DNA of 64,000 nt from assembly GCF_934424005.1 (NCBI RefSeq), contig NZ_CAKRXI010000001.1, positions 104,577 through 168,576 on the forward strand. The letters are read 5' to 3'. Position 1 is the first letter of the stretch; each line of letters starts with the position of its first letter. Of the stretch, positions 16,795 through 26,668 are shown piece after piece. The notes under the pieces were generated by a model that saw nothing but the letters and a program-made list of their open reading frames with translations, was not told the DNA's origin and searched no databases. A program made the translations under genes and the position numbers. The stretch is from an uncultured Blautia sp. (GTDB lineage: Bacteria > Bacillota > Clostridia > Lachnospirales > Lachnospiraceae).

Positions 16795-19010
16795 TCTACG
16801 CGGATATCATTGTGGATATATCCCACGAAAAGCTTGACCGTAGTTTTCAATACAGAGTTCCGAAAGAACTGGAAGCAGAGATTCAACTGGGAATGGTAGT
16901 GACCATTCCCTTTGGAAACGGTAATCATGAAAGAAAGGGATATGTGATAGGCCTTTCTGACAAACCGGCATTTGATATATCCAAAATGAAAGAACTTCAT
17001 GGAATCTGCAACAGTGAGGAGACCACAGAAGAACGCCTGATCGCACTTGCGGCATGGATGAAGAACCGATACGGTTCTACAATGGTACAGGCGCTGAAAA
17101 CGGTTCTTCCGGTCAGGGAAAAGGTCAAAGCAAAAGAGAAACGTTATATAGTGCTGAATATGGATGTGGCAGTGGCAGAGCAGCTGGCAGCGGAACTGGA
17201 GAGTGGCAGATGCAAAGCCAGGGCAAGACTGGTTCGGGCGCTTCTGAAAGAGAAGAAACTGGATTATACAAAAGCGTCCAGAGAACTTGGGATGACGGCA
17301 GCTGTGATAAGGCCGTTGGTGGATCAGGGTGCAGTGCTGGTGACACAGGATGAAGTCTATCGAATGCCGGTAGATGGTTCTGATATTCCCCGGGAGCAAC
17401 TGTCCATGCTTACAGAGACACAGGAAGCTGCGTTGTTGCAGATTCAGGAAGAGTGGAAGCAGGAAACACCACGTCCGGTTTTGATCCATGGAGTGACTGG
17501 AAGTGGAAAGACGCAGATTTATATGAAACTGATCCAACAGGTAGTGAATGAGGGAAAACAGGTTATCGTACTGATTCCGGAGATCGCCCTGACTTATCAG
17601 ACGGTCCGCAGGTTTTATGGATGGTTTGGGGATAAAGTATCTGTGTTGAATTCCAGACTTTCACAGGGAGAGAGATATGATCAGTTCAAGAGGGCAAAAC
17701 GTGGTGAGATCCAGATTATGGTTGGCCCCCGTTCTGCTCTGTTTACACCTTTTTCCAGACTGGGTTTGATCATCATTGATGAGGAACATGAACAGACATA
17801 TAAAAGTGAAAACAGCCCAAGATACCATGCAAGAGAAACGGCAGAATATCGTGCACAGATGGAAAATGCCCGCCTTGTCATGGGCTCGGCTACTCCATCA
17901 CTTGAAGCGTATACAAAGGCAAAAGACGGAGAATATCGTCTGGTAAAGCTGGAAGCACGCTATGAGGACCGGCCACTTCCGGAAGTTACTGTTGTGGATC
18001 TTCGCGAGGAATTAAAAAATGGCAACCGTTCCATATTAAGCCGCAGTCTGAAGACTGCAGTTGAGAGGAGACTGGAGAGAGGAGAACAGTCGGTACTTTT
18101 TCTGAACAGAAGAGGATATGCCGGCTTTGTATCCTGCCGTTCCTGTGGGGAAGCGTTGAAATGTCCACATTGTGATGTAGCACTTACAGAACACAACAAT
18201 GGAAGGCTGGTCTGTCATTATTGTGGCTATGAACAGCCACGGGTGGAAAAATGTCCGGTGTGTGGTTCTCCGTATATCGGTGGTTTTAAAGCCGGGACGC
18301 AGCAGATTGAGCAGGTTCTTCGAAAGACTTTTCCAAAGGCACGCGTTCTTCGGATGGATTACGATACAACAAGAACAAAAGGAAGCTACGAGAAAATACT
18401 GTCATCTTTTGCAGAACACAAAGCAGATATTCTGGTAGGTACGCAGATGATCGTCAAAGGACATGATTTCCCGGATGTGACGCTGGTCGGTGCGATTGCG
18501 GCAGATCTGTCGCTGAATGCTGCTGACTATCGCTGTGCAGAACGTACATTTCAGCTGCTGACACAGGCTGTCGGCCGTTCTGGCAGAGGGAGAAAAGCCG
18601 GTGAGGCGATCATACAGAGCTATCATCCGGATCACTATAGTATTCAGGCGGCTGCAAAGCAGGATTACGAAGCTTTTTATCAGGAAGAGATGGCATATCG
18701 TATGCTGATGGATTATCCACCGGCGGCACATATGCTGTCTGTTCTGGCATCCGGAGAAGATGAGAAACTTCTGGAGCAGGGAATGGATTATCTTGCGAAG
18801 TTTGTAGAGCGCATTAGTGGGAAGTACAGAGTACATGTGATAGGCCCTGCATATGCATCCGTGGGAAAAGTAAATGATATCTACCGGAAGGTATTATATC
18901 TGAAACACAAAGATGAACGTGTACTTCAGGACATAAAGAATAAAACAGAGAAATACATTGAAGTAAATTCCGGATTCCGGAAATTATATATTCAGTTTGA
19001 CTATACATAA
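16791..19010 (+). CDS. priA: Primosomal protein N' (replication-restart helicase PriA)
   Basis: 739-residue superfamily 2 helicase that reloads the replisome at stalled forks. An N-terminal DNA-binding domain is followed by Walker A GVTGSGKTQIY, the DEEH box (IIDEEHEQTYKS), and paired cysteine motifs for two zinc ions (CRSCGEALKCPHC, CHYCGYEQPRVEKCPVC). Helicase motif VI is QAVGRSGRG. Translationally coupled to murE by ATGA. Length matches the family. Confidence 0.97.
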   Translation: MIYADIIVDISHEKLDRSFQYRVPKELEAEIQLGMVVTIPFGNGNHERKGYVIGLSDKPAFDISKMKELHGICNSEETTEERLIALAAWMKNRYGSTMVQALKTVLPVREKVKAKEKRYIVLNMDVAVAEQLAAELESGRCKARARLVRALLKEKKLDYTKASRELGMTAAVIRPLVDQGAVLVTQDEVYRMPVDGSDIPREQLSMLTETQEAALLQIQEEWKQETPRPVLIHGVTGSGKTQIYMKLIQQVVNEGKQVIVLIPEIALTYQTVRRFYGWFGDKVSVLNSRLSQGERYDQFKRAKRGEIQIMVGPRSALFTPFSRLGLIIIDEEHEQTYKSENSPRYHARETAEYRAQMENARLVMGSATPSLEAYTKAKDGEYRLVKLEARYEDRPLPEVTVVDLREELKNGNRSILSRSLKTAVERRLERGEQSVLFLNRRGYAGFVSCRSCGEALKCPHCDVALTEHNNGRLVCHYCGYEQPRVEKCPVCGSPYIGGFKAGTQQIEQVLRKTFPKARVLRMDYDTTRTKGSYEKILSSFAEHKADILVGTQMIVKGHDFPDVTLVGAIAADLSLNAADYRCAERTFQLLTQAVGRSGRGRKAGEAIIQSYHPDHYSIQAAAKQDYEAFYQEEMAYRMLMDYPPAAHMLSVLASGEDEKLLEQGMDYLAKFVERISGKYRVHVIGPAYASVGKVNDIYRKVLYLKHKDERVLQDIKNKTEKYIEVNSGFRKLYIQFDYT

Positions 19011-19097
19011 ATATCAGGATCGCGAGAACAATTTGTTGTGGAGCAATCCGCAGTATTTATATGCACCACAAAAGAAGAAAAAGAGAGGAAGAATAAT

Positions 19098-19568
19098 ATG
19101 GCAATCAGAGTAATCAGAACAGAAGAAGATCCGGTTTTGCGAAAAATCAGCAAGCCGGTAAAAGAAGTAACTCCAAAGATCGTAACATTGATCGATGACA
19201 TGCTGGATACCATGTATGAGGCAATGGGTGTCGGACTTGCAGCACCACAGGTCGGTATTCTGAAACGAATTGTAGTCATTGATGTAGGAGAAGGCCCGAT
19301 CGTACTGATCAATCCGGAAATCCTTGAAACTTCCGGAGAACAGACCGGTGACGAAGGTTGCTTAAGCGTACCGGGAATGGCAGGTCAGGTGACTCGCCCA
19401 AACTATGTCAAAGTTAAAGCCATGGATGAAGATATGAATGAAGTGATCTATGAGGGAACCGAACTTCTGGCGCGTGCATTCTGCCATGAAATCGATCATC
19501 TTGACGGAAAAATGTACACAGATCTGGTTGAGGGAGAACTCCACAGAACCAGCTATGAGGAAGACTGA
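19098..19568 (+). CDS. def: Peptide deformylase
   Basis: 156-residue metalloenzyme that removes the formyl group from nascent proteins. All three motifs are present: [18 protein letters not shown] (metal Cys) and HEIDHLDG (metal His and catalytic Glu). The frame is open upstream, but the family start [16 protein letters not shown] at 19098 follows AGAGGAAG. It is followed by fmt, the usual pairing of formylation and deformylation. Confidence 0.97.
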   Translation: MAIRVIRTEEDPVLRKISKPVKEVTPKIVTLIDDMLDTMYEAMGVGLAAPQVGILKRIVVIDVGEGPIVLINPEILETSGEQTGDEGCLSVPGMAGQVTRPNYVKVKAMDEDMNEVIYEGTELLARAFCHEIDHLDGKMYTDLVEGELHRTSYEED

Positions 19569-19655
19569 TTGCAATAAAGAGCAATTAAGGTGATCACAGA
19601 TTAAATAATGAAACAGCCCCATGTATAATGGGAGAAAAGAGGAGCAGACTACTAT

Positions 19656-20603
19656 ATGAAAATTGTTTATATGGGAACGCCGGATTTTGCGGTACCGCCT
19701 CTTGCGGCACTTGTACAGAATGGATATGAGGTGACTGCAGTTGTTACACAGCCGGATAAACCAAAGGGAAGAGGCAAGACACTTCTGCCGACACCGGTCA
19801 AAGAAGAAGCAATGAAACACGATATTCCGGTTTATCAGCCGCTCAAAGTGCGTGAACCGGAATTTGTGGAAACTTTAAAAAAACTGGAACCGGATATGAT
19901 CATCGTAGCCGCTTTTGGACAGATCATTCCAAAGACGATCCTGGATATGCCAAAGTATGGATGTCTGAATATTCATGCATCGCTTCTGCCGAAATACAGA
20001 GGTGCGGCACCGATCCAGCAGGCCGTGATCGACGGAGAAAAAGAATCCGGTGTAACGATCATGCAGATGGGCGTTGGATTGGATACGGGAGATATGATCT
20101 CTCAGGCAGTCGTACCACTTGCTGAGGATGAGACAGGTGGAAGCCTTTTTGACAAACTGGCAGAGGAAGGTGCGGCTCTTTTGATCAGAACGCTTCCTTC
20201 AATTGTAGATGGAACTGCTGTTTATACAAAACAGCCGGAAGAGAGCCCGACACCGTATGCAGCAATGATCAGCAAGAAAATGGGTCTGATGGATTTTTCA
20301 AAAAGTGCTGTTGAACTGGAAAGACTGGTGCGTGGACTGAATCCGTGGCCGAGTGCATATACGTTTCTTAATGGAAAGACGCTGAAGGTGTGGAAATGTG
20401 CAGTTGAGTGTGCAGAATGTGGAAAAGAAGCACCGGGAACGATCATTGGTGTGGATAAATCCGGCATTCATGTTGTATGCGGAAGGGATGCACTGATTCT
20501 GAAGGAAGTGCAGCTGGAAGGAAAGAAACGGATGGAAACAGATGCGTTTCTTCGCGGATATCAGGTAACTGCAGGGACGATGCTGAAAGATCATAAGGAG
20601 TGA
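19656..20603 (+). CDS. fmt: Methionyl-tRNA formyltransferase
   Basis: 315-residue enzyme transferring a formyl group from 10-formyl-THF to initiator Met-tRNA. Visible motifs: VYMGTPDFAVP at the N-terminus, the folate-binding SLLPKYRGAAPIQ with NIHAS before it, and the Asp of the GVGLDTGDMI loop. Its stop overlaps the region just upstream of the next gene's start, indicating co-transcription with the peptidase gene. Confidence 0.97.
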   Translation: MKIVYMGTPDFAVPPLAALVQNGYEVTAVVTQPDKPKGRGKTLLPTPVKEEAMKHDIPVYQPLKVREPEFVETLKKLEPDMIIVAAFGQIIPKTILDMPKYGCLNIHASLLPKYRGAAPIQQAVIDGEKESGVTIMQMGVGLDTGDMISQAVVPLAEDETGGSLFDKLAEEGAALLIRTLPSIVDGTAVYTKQPEESPTPYAAMISKKMGLMDFSKSAVELERLVRGLNPWPSAYTFLNGKTLKVWKCAVECAECGKEAPGTIIGVDKSGIHVVCGRDALILKEVQLEGKKRMETDAFLRGYQVTAGTMLKDHKE

Positions 20604-20608
20604 TGCGG

Positions 20609-21319
20609 ATGTACGGATATGGATACGGATATTATGGAGTTGACTGGACCTATGTGCTGCTGATCATTGGAATGCTGCTGTCACTTGCTGCATCTACAAG
20701 GCTGAAAAGTACATTTTCCTATTATCGCAGAATCAGAAGTGCATCCGGTCTTACCGGAGCGGAGACAGCAGAGAGAATCCTTCGTGCGGCAGGGATTACA
20801 GATGTACATGTAAGAGCAATTTCCGGAAGCCTTACAGATCATTACGATCCAAGGACAAAGACTGTAAGTCTTTCCGAGGATATCTATGATAAAACTTCAC
20901 TGGCAGCAGTTGGAGTAGCTGCGCATGAGTGCGGACATGCAATTCAGCATGCAATCGGCTATGCACCACTTGAATTTCGCAGCGCGATCGTTCCGGTGGC
21001 GAATTTTGGGAGCACGCTTTCCTGGCCGTTGTTTCTGATCGGACTATTTTCAGGAATCCGTCCACTGGTAACGGCCGGAATCGTTCTCTTTTCACTTGCG
21101 GTTCTGTTTCAGCTGGTGACACTGCCCGTAGAGATCAATGCATCTTCCAGAGCTTTGAAAATGCTTCAGAGTACAGGGATTCTTGGAAGTGATGAGACAA
21201 AAGGTGCAAGAAAAGTACTGACAGCTGCGGCAATGACCTACGTAGCTGCACTGGCTGCTTCCATACTGCAGCTTCTGAGACTTTTGATACTTGCAGGAGG
21301 AAGAAGACGAGATGACTAG
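20609..21319 (+). CDS. YugP-type neutral zinc metallopeptidase
   Basis: About 236-residue membrane protein of the Zn_peptidase_2 (YugP) family. The zinc motif AHECGHAIQHA lies near residue 110, flanked by hydrophobic segments at the N-terminus, centre and C-terminus. Candidate starts are GTG 20600, ATG 20603 and ATG 20609; only 20609 has proper spacing (8 bp) from AAGGAG, giving a Tyr/Gly-rich N-terminus. It overlaps rsmB by 8 bp. Substrate unknown. Confidence 0.85.
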   Translation: MYGYGYGYYGVDWTYVLLIIGMLLSLAASTRLKSTFSYYRRIRSASGLTGAETAERILRAAGITDVHVRAISGSLTDHYDPRTKTVSLSEDIYDKTSLAAVGVAAHECGHAIQHAIGYAPLEFRSAIVPVANFGSTLSWPLFLIGLFSGIRPLVTAGIVLFSLAVLFQLVTLPVEINASSRALKMLQSTGILGSDETKGARKVLTAAAMTYVAALAASILQLLRLLILAGGRRRDD

Positions 21320-22664
21320 TGGAATCAATACAAGAGAAATGATCATGGAGATCCTTCTTCAGATTGATGAAGAGGGAGAACACAGTCATATTGCGATTCG
21401 TAATGCGCTTTCCAAATATCAGTTTCTGCCGAAACAGGAGAGAGCTTTTATCACAAGAGTCTGTGAGGGAACACTGGAATACAGGATACTGATCGATTAT
21501 ATCATCGATTCTTTTTCGAAGATTCCTGTTGATAAAATGAAACCGCCGATACGTGAGATTCTGCGAAGTGCAGTATATCAGCTGAAATTCATGGATCGTG
21601 TGCCGGACAGTGCGGTCTGCAATGAAGCGGTGAAACTGGCACAGAAAAAAGGATTTTATAATTTGAAACCGTTTGTAAACGGTGTACTTCGCACGGTGGC
21701 AAGGCAGATGGATGAACTGGAATATCCTCCAAGAGAAGAGAATCTTGTACGTTATCTCTCAGTTCGCTATTCCATGCCGGAAGAACTGGTGGAACGCTGG
21801 CTGAATGATTACGGAGAAGAGACAACAGAAAAAATGCTTGCAGATTTTCTGGAGGAAAAGCCGGTGACTGTACGCTGCCGTACATATCTTAATTCCGTAG
21901 ATAAGATCTGCGAAAGTCTGAAAAATCAGGGAGTCAAAGTAGAGCAGGCACCATATCTTCCTTATGCAAAACGTATTTCAGGATATAACCATATTCTTGC
22001 ACTGGATGCATTTATTCAGGGGAAAATGGTTGTACAGGATGTCAGTTCCATGCTGGTTGCCGAGATTGCCAATCCTCAGAAAGGTGACTATGTTATCGAT
22101 ATGTGTGCAGCACCGGGAGGAAAAAGCCTTCATATAGGAGATAAAATGGAAGGTTTTGGAACGGTAGATGCCCGCGACATTAGTCAGTATAAGGTAAACC
22201 TGATTGAAGAAAACATTCAGAGACTGAATTCCATCAATGTACAGGCAAAAGTACAGGATGCAACCATATTTGATGTGGAATCGGAATGCAAAGCAGATAT
22301 TGTCCTTGCGGATGTGCCGTGTTCCGGATATGGTGTGATCGGCAAAAAACCAGAAATCAAATATCGTTCGACAGCACAGAAGGAAGAAGAACTTGTGATC
22401 CTCCAGAGAACGATCCTGGACAAAGCAGCAGAATATGTAAAACCGAGAGGAGTACTGGTATTCAGTACATGTACGATTGCAAAAGAAGAAAATGAAGAGA
22501 ACATGATGTGGTTTATGAACAATCATCCGTTCAAACTGGAAAGTATTGATGAATTCATACCGGAAGAACTTCGCTCAGAAACGACCGGACTTGGATATTT
22601 GCAGATGCTTCCGGGAGTGCATGGCACAGATGGGTTCTTTATTGCAAGATTCAGAAGGAAATAA
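21312..22664 (+). CDS. rsmB: 16S rRNA (cytosine-967-C5)-methyltransferase RsmB
   Basis: About 450-residue protein: an N-terminal NusB-like RNA-binding domain (residues 1-140), then a SAM-dependent methyltransferase. SAM motif I is VIDMCAAPGGKS, motif IV is ADVPCSGYGVIG (Cys) and motif VI has the catalytic Cys in VFSTCTIAKEENE. The ATG at 21312 follows AGGAGGAAG inside the upstream gene. RlmN follows 2 bp later. Confidence 0.95.
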   Translation: MTSGINTREMIMEILLQIDEEGEHSHIAIRNALSKYQFLPKQERAFITRVCEGTLEYRILIDYIIDSFSKIPVDKMKPPIREILRSAVYQLKFMDRVPDSAVCNEAVKLAQKKGFYNLKPFVNGVLRTVARQMDELEYPPREENLVRYLSVRYSMPEELVERWLNDYGEETTEKMLADFLEEKPVTVRCRTYLNSVDKICESLKNQGVKVEQAPYLPYAKRISGYNHILALDAFIQGKMVVQDVSSMLVAEIANPQKGDYVIDMCAAPGGKSLHIGDKMEGFGTVDARDISQYKVNLIEENIQRLNSINVQAKVQDATIFDVESECKADIVLADVPCSGYGVIGKKPEIKYRSTAQKEEELVILQRTILDKAAEYVKPRGVLVFSTCTIAKEENEENMMWFMNNHPFKLESIDEFIPEELRSETTGLGYLQMLPGVHGTDGFFIARFRRK

Positions 22665-22666
22665 TT

Positions 22667-23707
22667 ATGACAGATATCAAATCAATGACGATAGATGAGT
22701 TAAAAGAACTCATGACGCAGATTGGAGAAAAACCTTTCCGTGCAAAGCAGATCTACAGCTGGCTTCATGAACATCTGGTAACTTCTTATGATGAGATGGC
22801 AAATCTCCCGAAGAGCCTGAAACAGAAACTGGCTGATTATCCGATTACAGCACTGGAAACTCTGGATGTTCAGATCTCAAAGGCAGATGGAACCAGAAAG
22901 TATCTGTTCCGTCTCTCTGACGGAAATATGATCGAAAGTGTTCTCATGCGCTATAAATATGGAAATTCCGTCTGTATTTCATCTCAGGCGGGATGCCGTA
23001 TGGGGTGTCGTTTCTGTGCATCTACGATTGGCGGCCTGACCAGAAACCTTCTTCCGTCAGAGATGCTGGATCAGATTTACCGTATTCAGACATCTATCGG
23101 AGAACGTATCTCCAATGTAGTGGTAATGGGAACCGGTGAGCCGCTGGATAATTATGACAATCTGCTGCGTTTTATTCATATTCTTACGGAAGACGGAGGA
23201 ATCCATATCAGCCAGCGAAATCTTACGGTTTCTACCTGTGGTCTGGTCCCGAGAATTTATGAGCTGGCAGAAGAAAAACTTCAGATGACACTGGCTGTGT
23301 CTCTTCATGCACCGAACGATGAAAAACGGCGGGAGTTAATGCCAATCGCCAATAAATATTCCATTGATGAATTACTGGCAGCCTGCCACAATTATTTTGA
23401 CAAGACAGGACGCAGAATCACATTTGAATACAGTCTGGTGGCAGGAGTGAATGACAGTAAAGAAAATGCACAGGAACTTGCAGGCCGTCTGAAAGGGCTT
23501 AACTGTCATGTGAATCTGATTCCGGTCAACCCGGTAAGAGAGCGTTCCTTTGTACGTTCCACACGTGAAGCGGTGGAGAATTTCAAAATTAATCTTGAAA
23601 AATGTGGAATAAATGGTACTATTAGAAGGGAAATGGGCAGCGATATTGACGGTGCCTGTGGTCAGTTAAGAAAAAGATATATGGAAAAAACAGAAAGTGA
23701 GAAGTGA
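22667..23707 (+). CDS. rlmN: Dual-specificity RNA methyltransferase RlmN
   Basis: 346-residue radical-SAM enzyme methylating A2503 of 23S rRNA (and tRNA A37 in some species). The cluster motif is CRMGCRFCAST; the methyl-carrying and resolving Cys regions are GACGQLR near the C-terminus and CGLVPRI. VMGTGEPLDN is the SAM/GGEP segment. Tightly linked between rsmB and stp. Confidence 0.97.
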   Translation: MTDIKSMTIDELKELMTQIGEKPFRAKQIYSWLHEHLVTSYDEMANLPKSLKQKLADYPITALETLDVQISKADGTRKYLFRLSDGNMIESVLMRYKYGNSVCISSQAGCRMGCRFCASTIGGLTRNLLPSEMLDQIYRIQTSIGERISNVVVMGTGEPLDNYDNLLRFIHILTEDGGIHISQRNLTVSTCGLVPRIYELAEEKLQMTLAVSLHAPNDEKRRELMPIANKYSIDELLAACHNYFDKTGRRITFEYSLVAGVNDSKENAQELAGRLKGLNCHVNLIPVNPVRERSFVRSTREAVENFKINLEKCGINGTIRREMGSDIDGACGQLRKRYMEKTESEK

Positions 23708-23708
23708 C

Positions 23709-24455
23709 ATGAGGGTATATTCAGCTACGGATGTAGGGCAGAAGAGGAAGATGAACCAGGACTATGTGTTCGTTTCCGAAAACCCGGTTGGAAATCTTCC
23801 GAATCTGTTTGTCGTTGCTGATGGTATGGGCGGACACAATGCCGGAGATTATGCATCTTCGCATGCAGTTCAGACCTTGGTGGACGAGATTCGGCGAGAT
23901 GCGGATTTCAACCCTATCAAGGTGATTCGTCATGCCATAGAGACTGCAAATACGGAGATTCTGGAACGCTCCCGCAGAGAAGAACATCTGAGGGGAATGG
24001 GAACAACGATCGTCGTCTGCACAGTTGTCGGCCATTATGCATATGTGGCCAATGTAGGAGACAGTCGTTTATACGTGATCCAGGGAGAAATTCATCAGGT
24101 GACAAAAGATCATTCACTGGTACAGGAAATGGTCCGTATGGGTGAGATCAAACCGGAGGAGGCAAGAAATCATCCGGACAAAAATATCATTACCAGGGCG
24201 CTTGGTGCAGAGAGAACCGTAGATATTGACTTTTTTGACCTGAAATTGGAACCGGACAGTACGATTCTTATGTGTTCCGATGGTCTGAGCAATATGGTAG
24301 AGGACAGTAAATTAGAGGAAATCATACTGGACCAGACAGAGGAACTGCCGAAGAAAGGTGAGAAACTTCTGAAAGAAGCAAACCAGAACGGTGGTAAGGA
24401 CAACATAGCAGTCATACTGGTAGAACCATTCACAAATGAGGTGGAAAAATGTTAA
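23709..24455 (+). CDS. PP2C-type Ser/Thr protein phosphatase Stp (PrpC)
   Basis: 248-residue metal-dependent phosphatase that reverses phosphorylation by the adjacent PASTA kinase. Motifs: TDVGQKRKMNQDY, VADGMGGHNAG, NVGDSRLY and MCSDGLSNMV with C-terminal GGKDNIAVIL (metal Asp residues). The gene overlaps the kinase start by 7 bp, the conserved stp-stk arrangement. The ATG at 23709 is 2 bp after the rlmN stop. Confidence 0.95.
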   Translation: MRVYSATDVGQKRKMNQDYVFVSENPVGNLPNLFVVADGMGGHNAGDYASSHAVQTLVDEIRRDADFNPIKVIRHAIETANTEILERSRREEHLRGMGTTIVVCTVVGHYAYVANVGDSRLYVIQGEIHQVTKDHSLVQEMVRMGEIKPEEARNHPDKNIITRALGAERTVDIDFFDLKLEPDSTILMCSDGLSNMVEDSKLEEIILDQTEELPKKGEKLLKEANQNGGKDNIAVILVEPFTNEVEKC

Positions 24456-26665
24456 AGACGGGAATGATCATAGCAGAACGCTATGAAATCTTAGGTAAGA
24501 TAGGCACCGGCGGAATGGCCGATGTATATAAGGCAAAGGACCACAAGCTGAACCGCTTTGTGGCAGTAAAAGTATTGAAGCCGGAATTTAGAGCGGATAC
24601 AACTTTTATCCGCAAGTTCCGTAGTGAGGCCCAGGCGGCGGCAGGACTGACACATCCGAATATTGTCAATGTATTTGATGTGGGTGATGATGAAGGCGTA
24701 TATTATATCGTTATGGAACTGATCGAGGGCATTACACTGAAAGAGTATATTGCCAAAAAGGGCAAACTTTCGATCAAAGAAGCAACAAGTATTGCGATTC
24801 AGGTATCCATGGGGCTGGAGGCAGCACATAATCATGGAATCGTTCACCGCGATGTAAAACCGCAGAATATTATTATTTCAACAGATGGTAAAGTAAAAGT
24901 AACGGATTTTGGTATCGCAAGAGCTGCTTCTTCAAATACCATCAGTTCCAATGTGATGGGTTCTGTACATTACAGTTCTCCGGAACAGGTTCGCGGCGGT
25001 TACAGTGATGAAAAGAGTGATATCTATTCACTGGGTATTACATTGTATGAGATGGTAACGGGACGTGTACCGTTTGACGGAGATACAACTGTTGCGATCG
25101 CGATCAAACATCTGCAGGAAGAAATGGTACCTCCGAGTGTATATACAGAAGAACTTCCGTATAGTCTGGAGCAGATCATCCTGAAATGTACACAGAAGAG
25201 TGTAAATCGTCGATACGAAAAGATGGAGGATGTAATCGCCGACCTGAAACATTCTCTGATCGATCCGCAGGGGAATTTTGTGAAATTATCCTCTGTTGAC
25301 AACGAAGCGAAAACAGTTGTGATCTCTGATGAAGAACTTGGCGAGATCAAGCATACACCGAAAAACCGTACTTCCCAGCGTAAGCAGGATGTAGCTGAAC
25401 TGGAAGATGAAGTACTGGATGAAGATTATGATGACGATGATGATTACGAGGACGAATATCGCCGCAGACGACGTGAAGAAAAGAAATCCAGAAATAAAAA
25501 GAAACATAAAGCACCGAACAGTGCACTGACAATCCTGTCTCTCGTTGCAGGTGCAGTGATCCTTGTGATCGCAATTTTCTTTATTGGCAAGGCGGCAGGT
25601 ATCATCGGTGGTGAAACACAGACAGATAACCAGAAGGAACAGAACACAGATACAACAGGTACAGATGAAGATGGAATGGTCACAGTACCGAATCTGGTAG
25701 GCAAGACAGAAGATGAAGCAGCAGCTCTGCTTGAAGAAGAAAAGCTTGGCAAACAGATGATGGGAGAAGAAAACTCTACTCAGGAAAAAGGCCGAATTTC
25801 TTCACAGGATATTCCGGCCGGAACAAAAGTAGAGCAGTATACAACTCTGAAATATTATCTCAGTAAAGGTCAGCAGGAAGTTGTTATGCCTGATCTTTCC
25901 GGTGAAACCGGTGTGGATGCACAGCAGACACTGGAAGATCTTGGACTGAATGTAACGGTACAGAAAGAGTACAGTGAAGATGATGGAACGGGCTATCCAA
26001 TGGTAAATCCAGGATATGTGGATTCTGTTACACCAACAGCCGGAAGCAGTGTTTCTGCAGGTGACGAGGTCACACTGGTTGTCAGCCGTGGTCTTGACTA
26101 TGGAGACAGTGTATCTGTACCAAGTGTTGTCGGTATGACGAAGAATGATGCAATCACAACACTTGGAAAATGGACTGATATTAAGGTAACAGAGCAGCAG
26201 AGCAGCGATGTGGCATCTGGGGAAGTTATTTCCCAGGATCCGGCAGCAGATGAATATGCAGATCCGGATCAGCCGATTGAAATTGTAGTAAGCAGCGGAA
26301 ATGAAGCTCCATCTTCTGATACAGAAGACACATCAGCAACAGATAATACTGCATCAGCACAGAGTACAGATAGCACACAGCAGAGTACAGCAGCTGCAAA
26401 TGGTGAAGTATGGAAATGTACACAGACACTGAATACACCGACAGGATATCAGGGAGGACAGGTTCGACTGGAACTTCTTCAGGATGTGAACGGAGAAACA
26501 CAGTCTTCGATCATTGTGGACTGCAAACAGATAACATTCCCGTATACACTGGATGTTACCGGAGCTTCGGGAGTCAGTGAAGGTACATTATATGTGTCAG
26601 AAGTAGTGGATGGTACGATCGAGCAGCTTGGACAGTATCCACTTACTTTCAAGAAGGCAGAGTAA
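24449..26665 (+). CDS. PASTA-domain Ser/Thr protein kinase (PrkC/Stk1 type)
   Basis: 738-residue membrane kinase sensing peptidoglycan fragments. Kinase domain about residues 10-275 (GTGGMADVYKA, VAVKVLK, HRDVKPQN, DFGIARA). A juxtamembrane acidic then basic stretch (about 310-355) precedes one transmembrane helix (about 358-385). Three PASTA repeats follow (beginning VTVPNLVG, VVMPDLSG, VSVPSVVG), then a Ser/Thr-rich linker and a C-terminal beta domain that is not a standard PASTA. Such kinases control division and wall synthesis; the dcw genes in this window are plausible targets. Confidence 0.96.
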   Translation: MLKTGMIIAERYEILGKIGTGGMADVYKAKDHKLNRFVAVKVLKPEFRADTTFIRKFRSEAQAAAGLTHPNIVNVFDVGDDEGVYYIVMELIEGITLKEYIAKKGKLSIKEATSIAIQVSMGLEAAHNHGIVHRDVKPQNIIISTDGKVKVTDFGIARAASSNTISSNVMGSVHYSSPEQVRGGYSDEKSDIYSLGITLYEMVTGRVPFDGDTTVAIAIKHLQEEMVPPSVYTEELPYSLEQIILKCTQKSVNRRYEKMEDVIADLKHSLIDPQGNFVKLSSVDNEAKTVVISDEELGEIKHTPKNRTSQRKQDVAELEDEVLDEDYDDDDDYEDEYRRRRREEKKSRNKKKHKAPNSALTILSLVAGAVILVIAIFFIGKAAGIIGGETQTDNQKEQNTDTTGTDEDGMVTVPNLVGKTEDEAAALLEEEKLGKQMMGEENSTQEKGRISSQDIPAGTKVEQYTTLKYYLSKGQQEVVMPDLSGETGVDAQQTLEDLGLNVTVQKEYSEDDGTGYPMVNPGYVDSVTPTAGSSVSAGDEVTLVVSRGLDYGDSVSVPSVVGMTKNDAITTLGKWTDIKVTEQQSSDVASGEVISQDPAADEYADPDQPIEIVVSSGNEAPSSDTEDTSATDNTASAQSTDSTQQSTAAANGEVWKCTQTLNTPTGYQGGQVRLELLQDVNGETQSSIIVDCKQITFPYTLDVTGASGVSEGTLYVSEVVDGTIEQLGQYPLTFKKAE

Positions 26666-26668
26666 TAC

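Noticed and set aside
16764..17537. Minus-strand open frame of 257 codons inside priA
   Set aside because: Antisense shadow of the priA coding sequence; no homology features or start signals.
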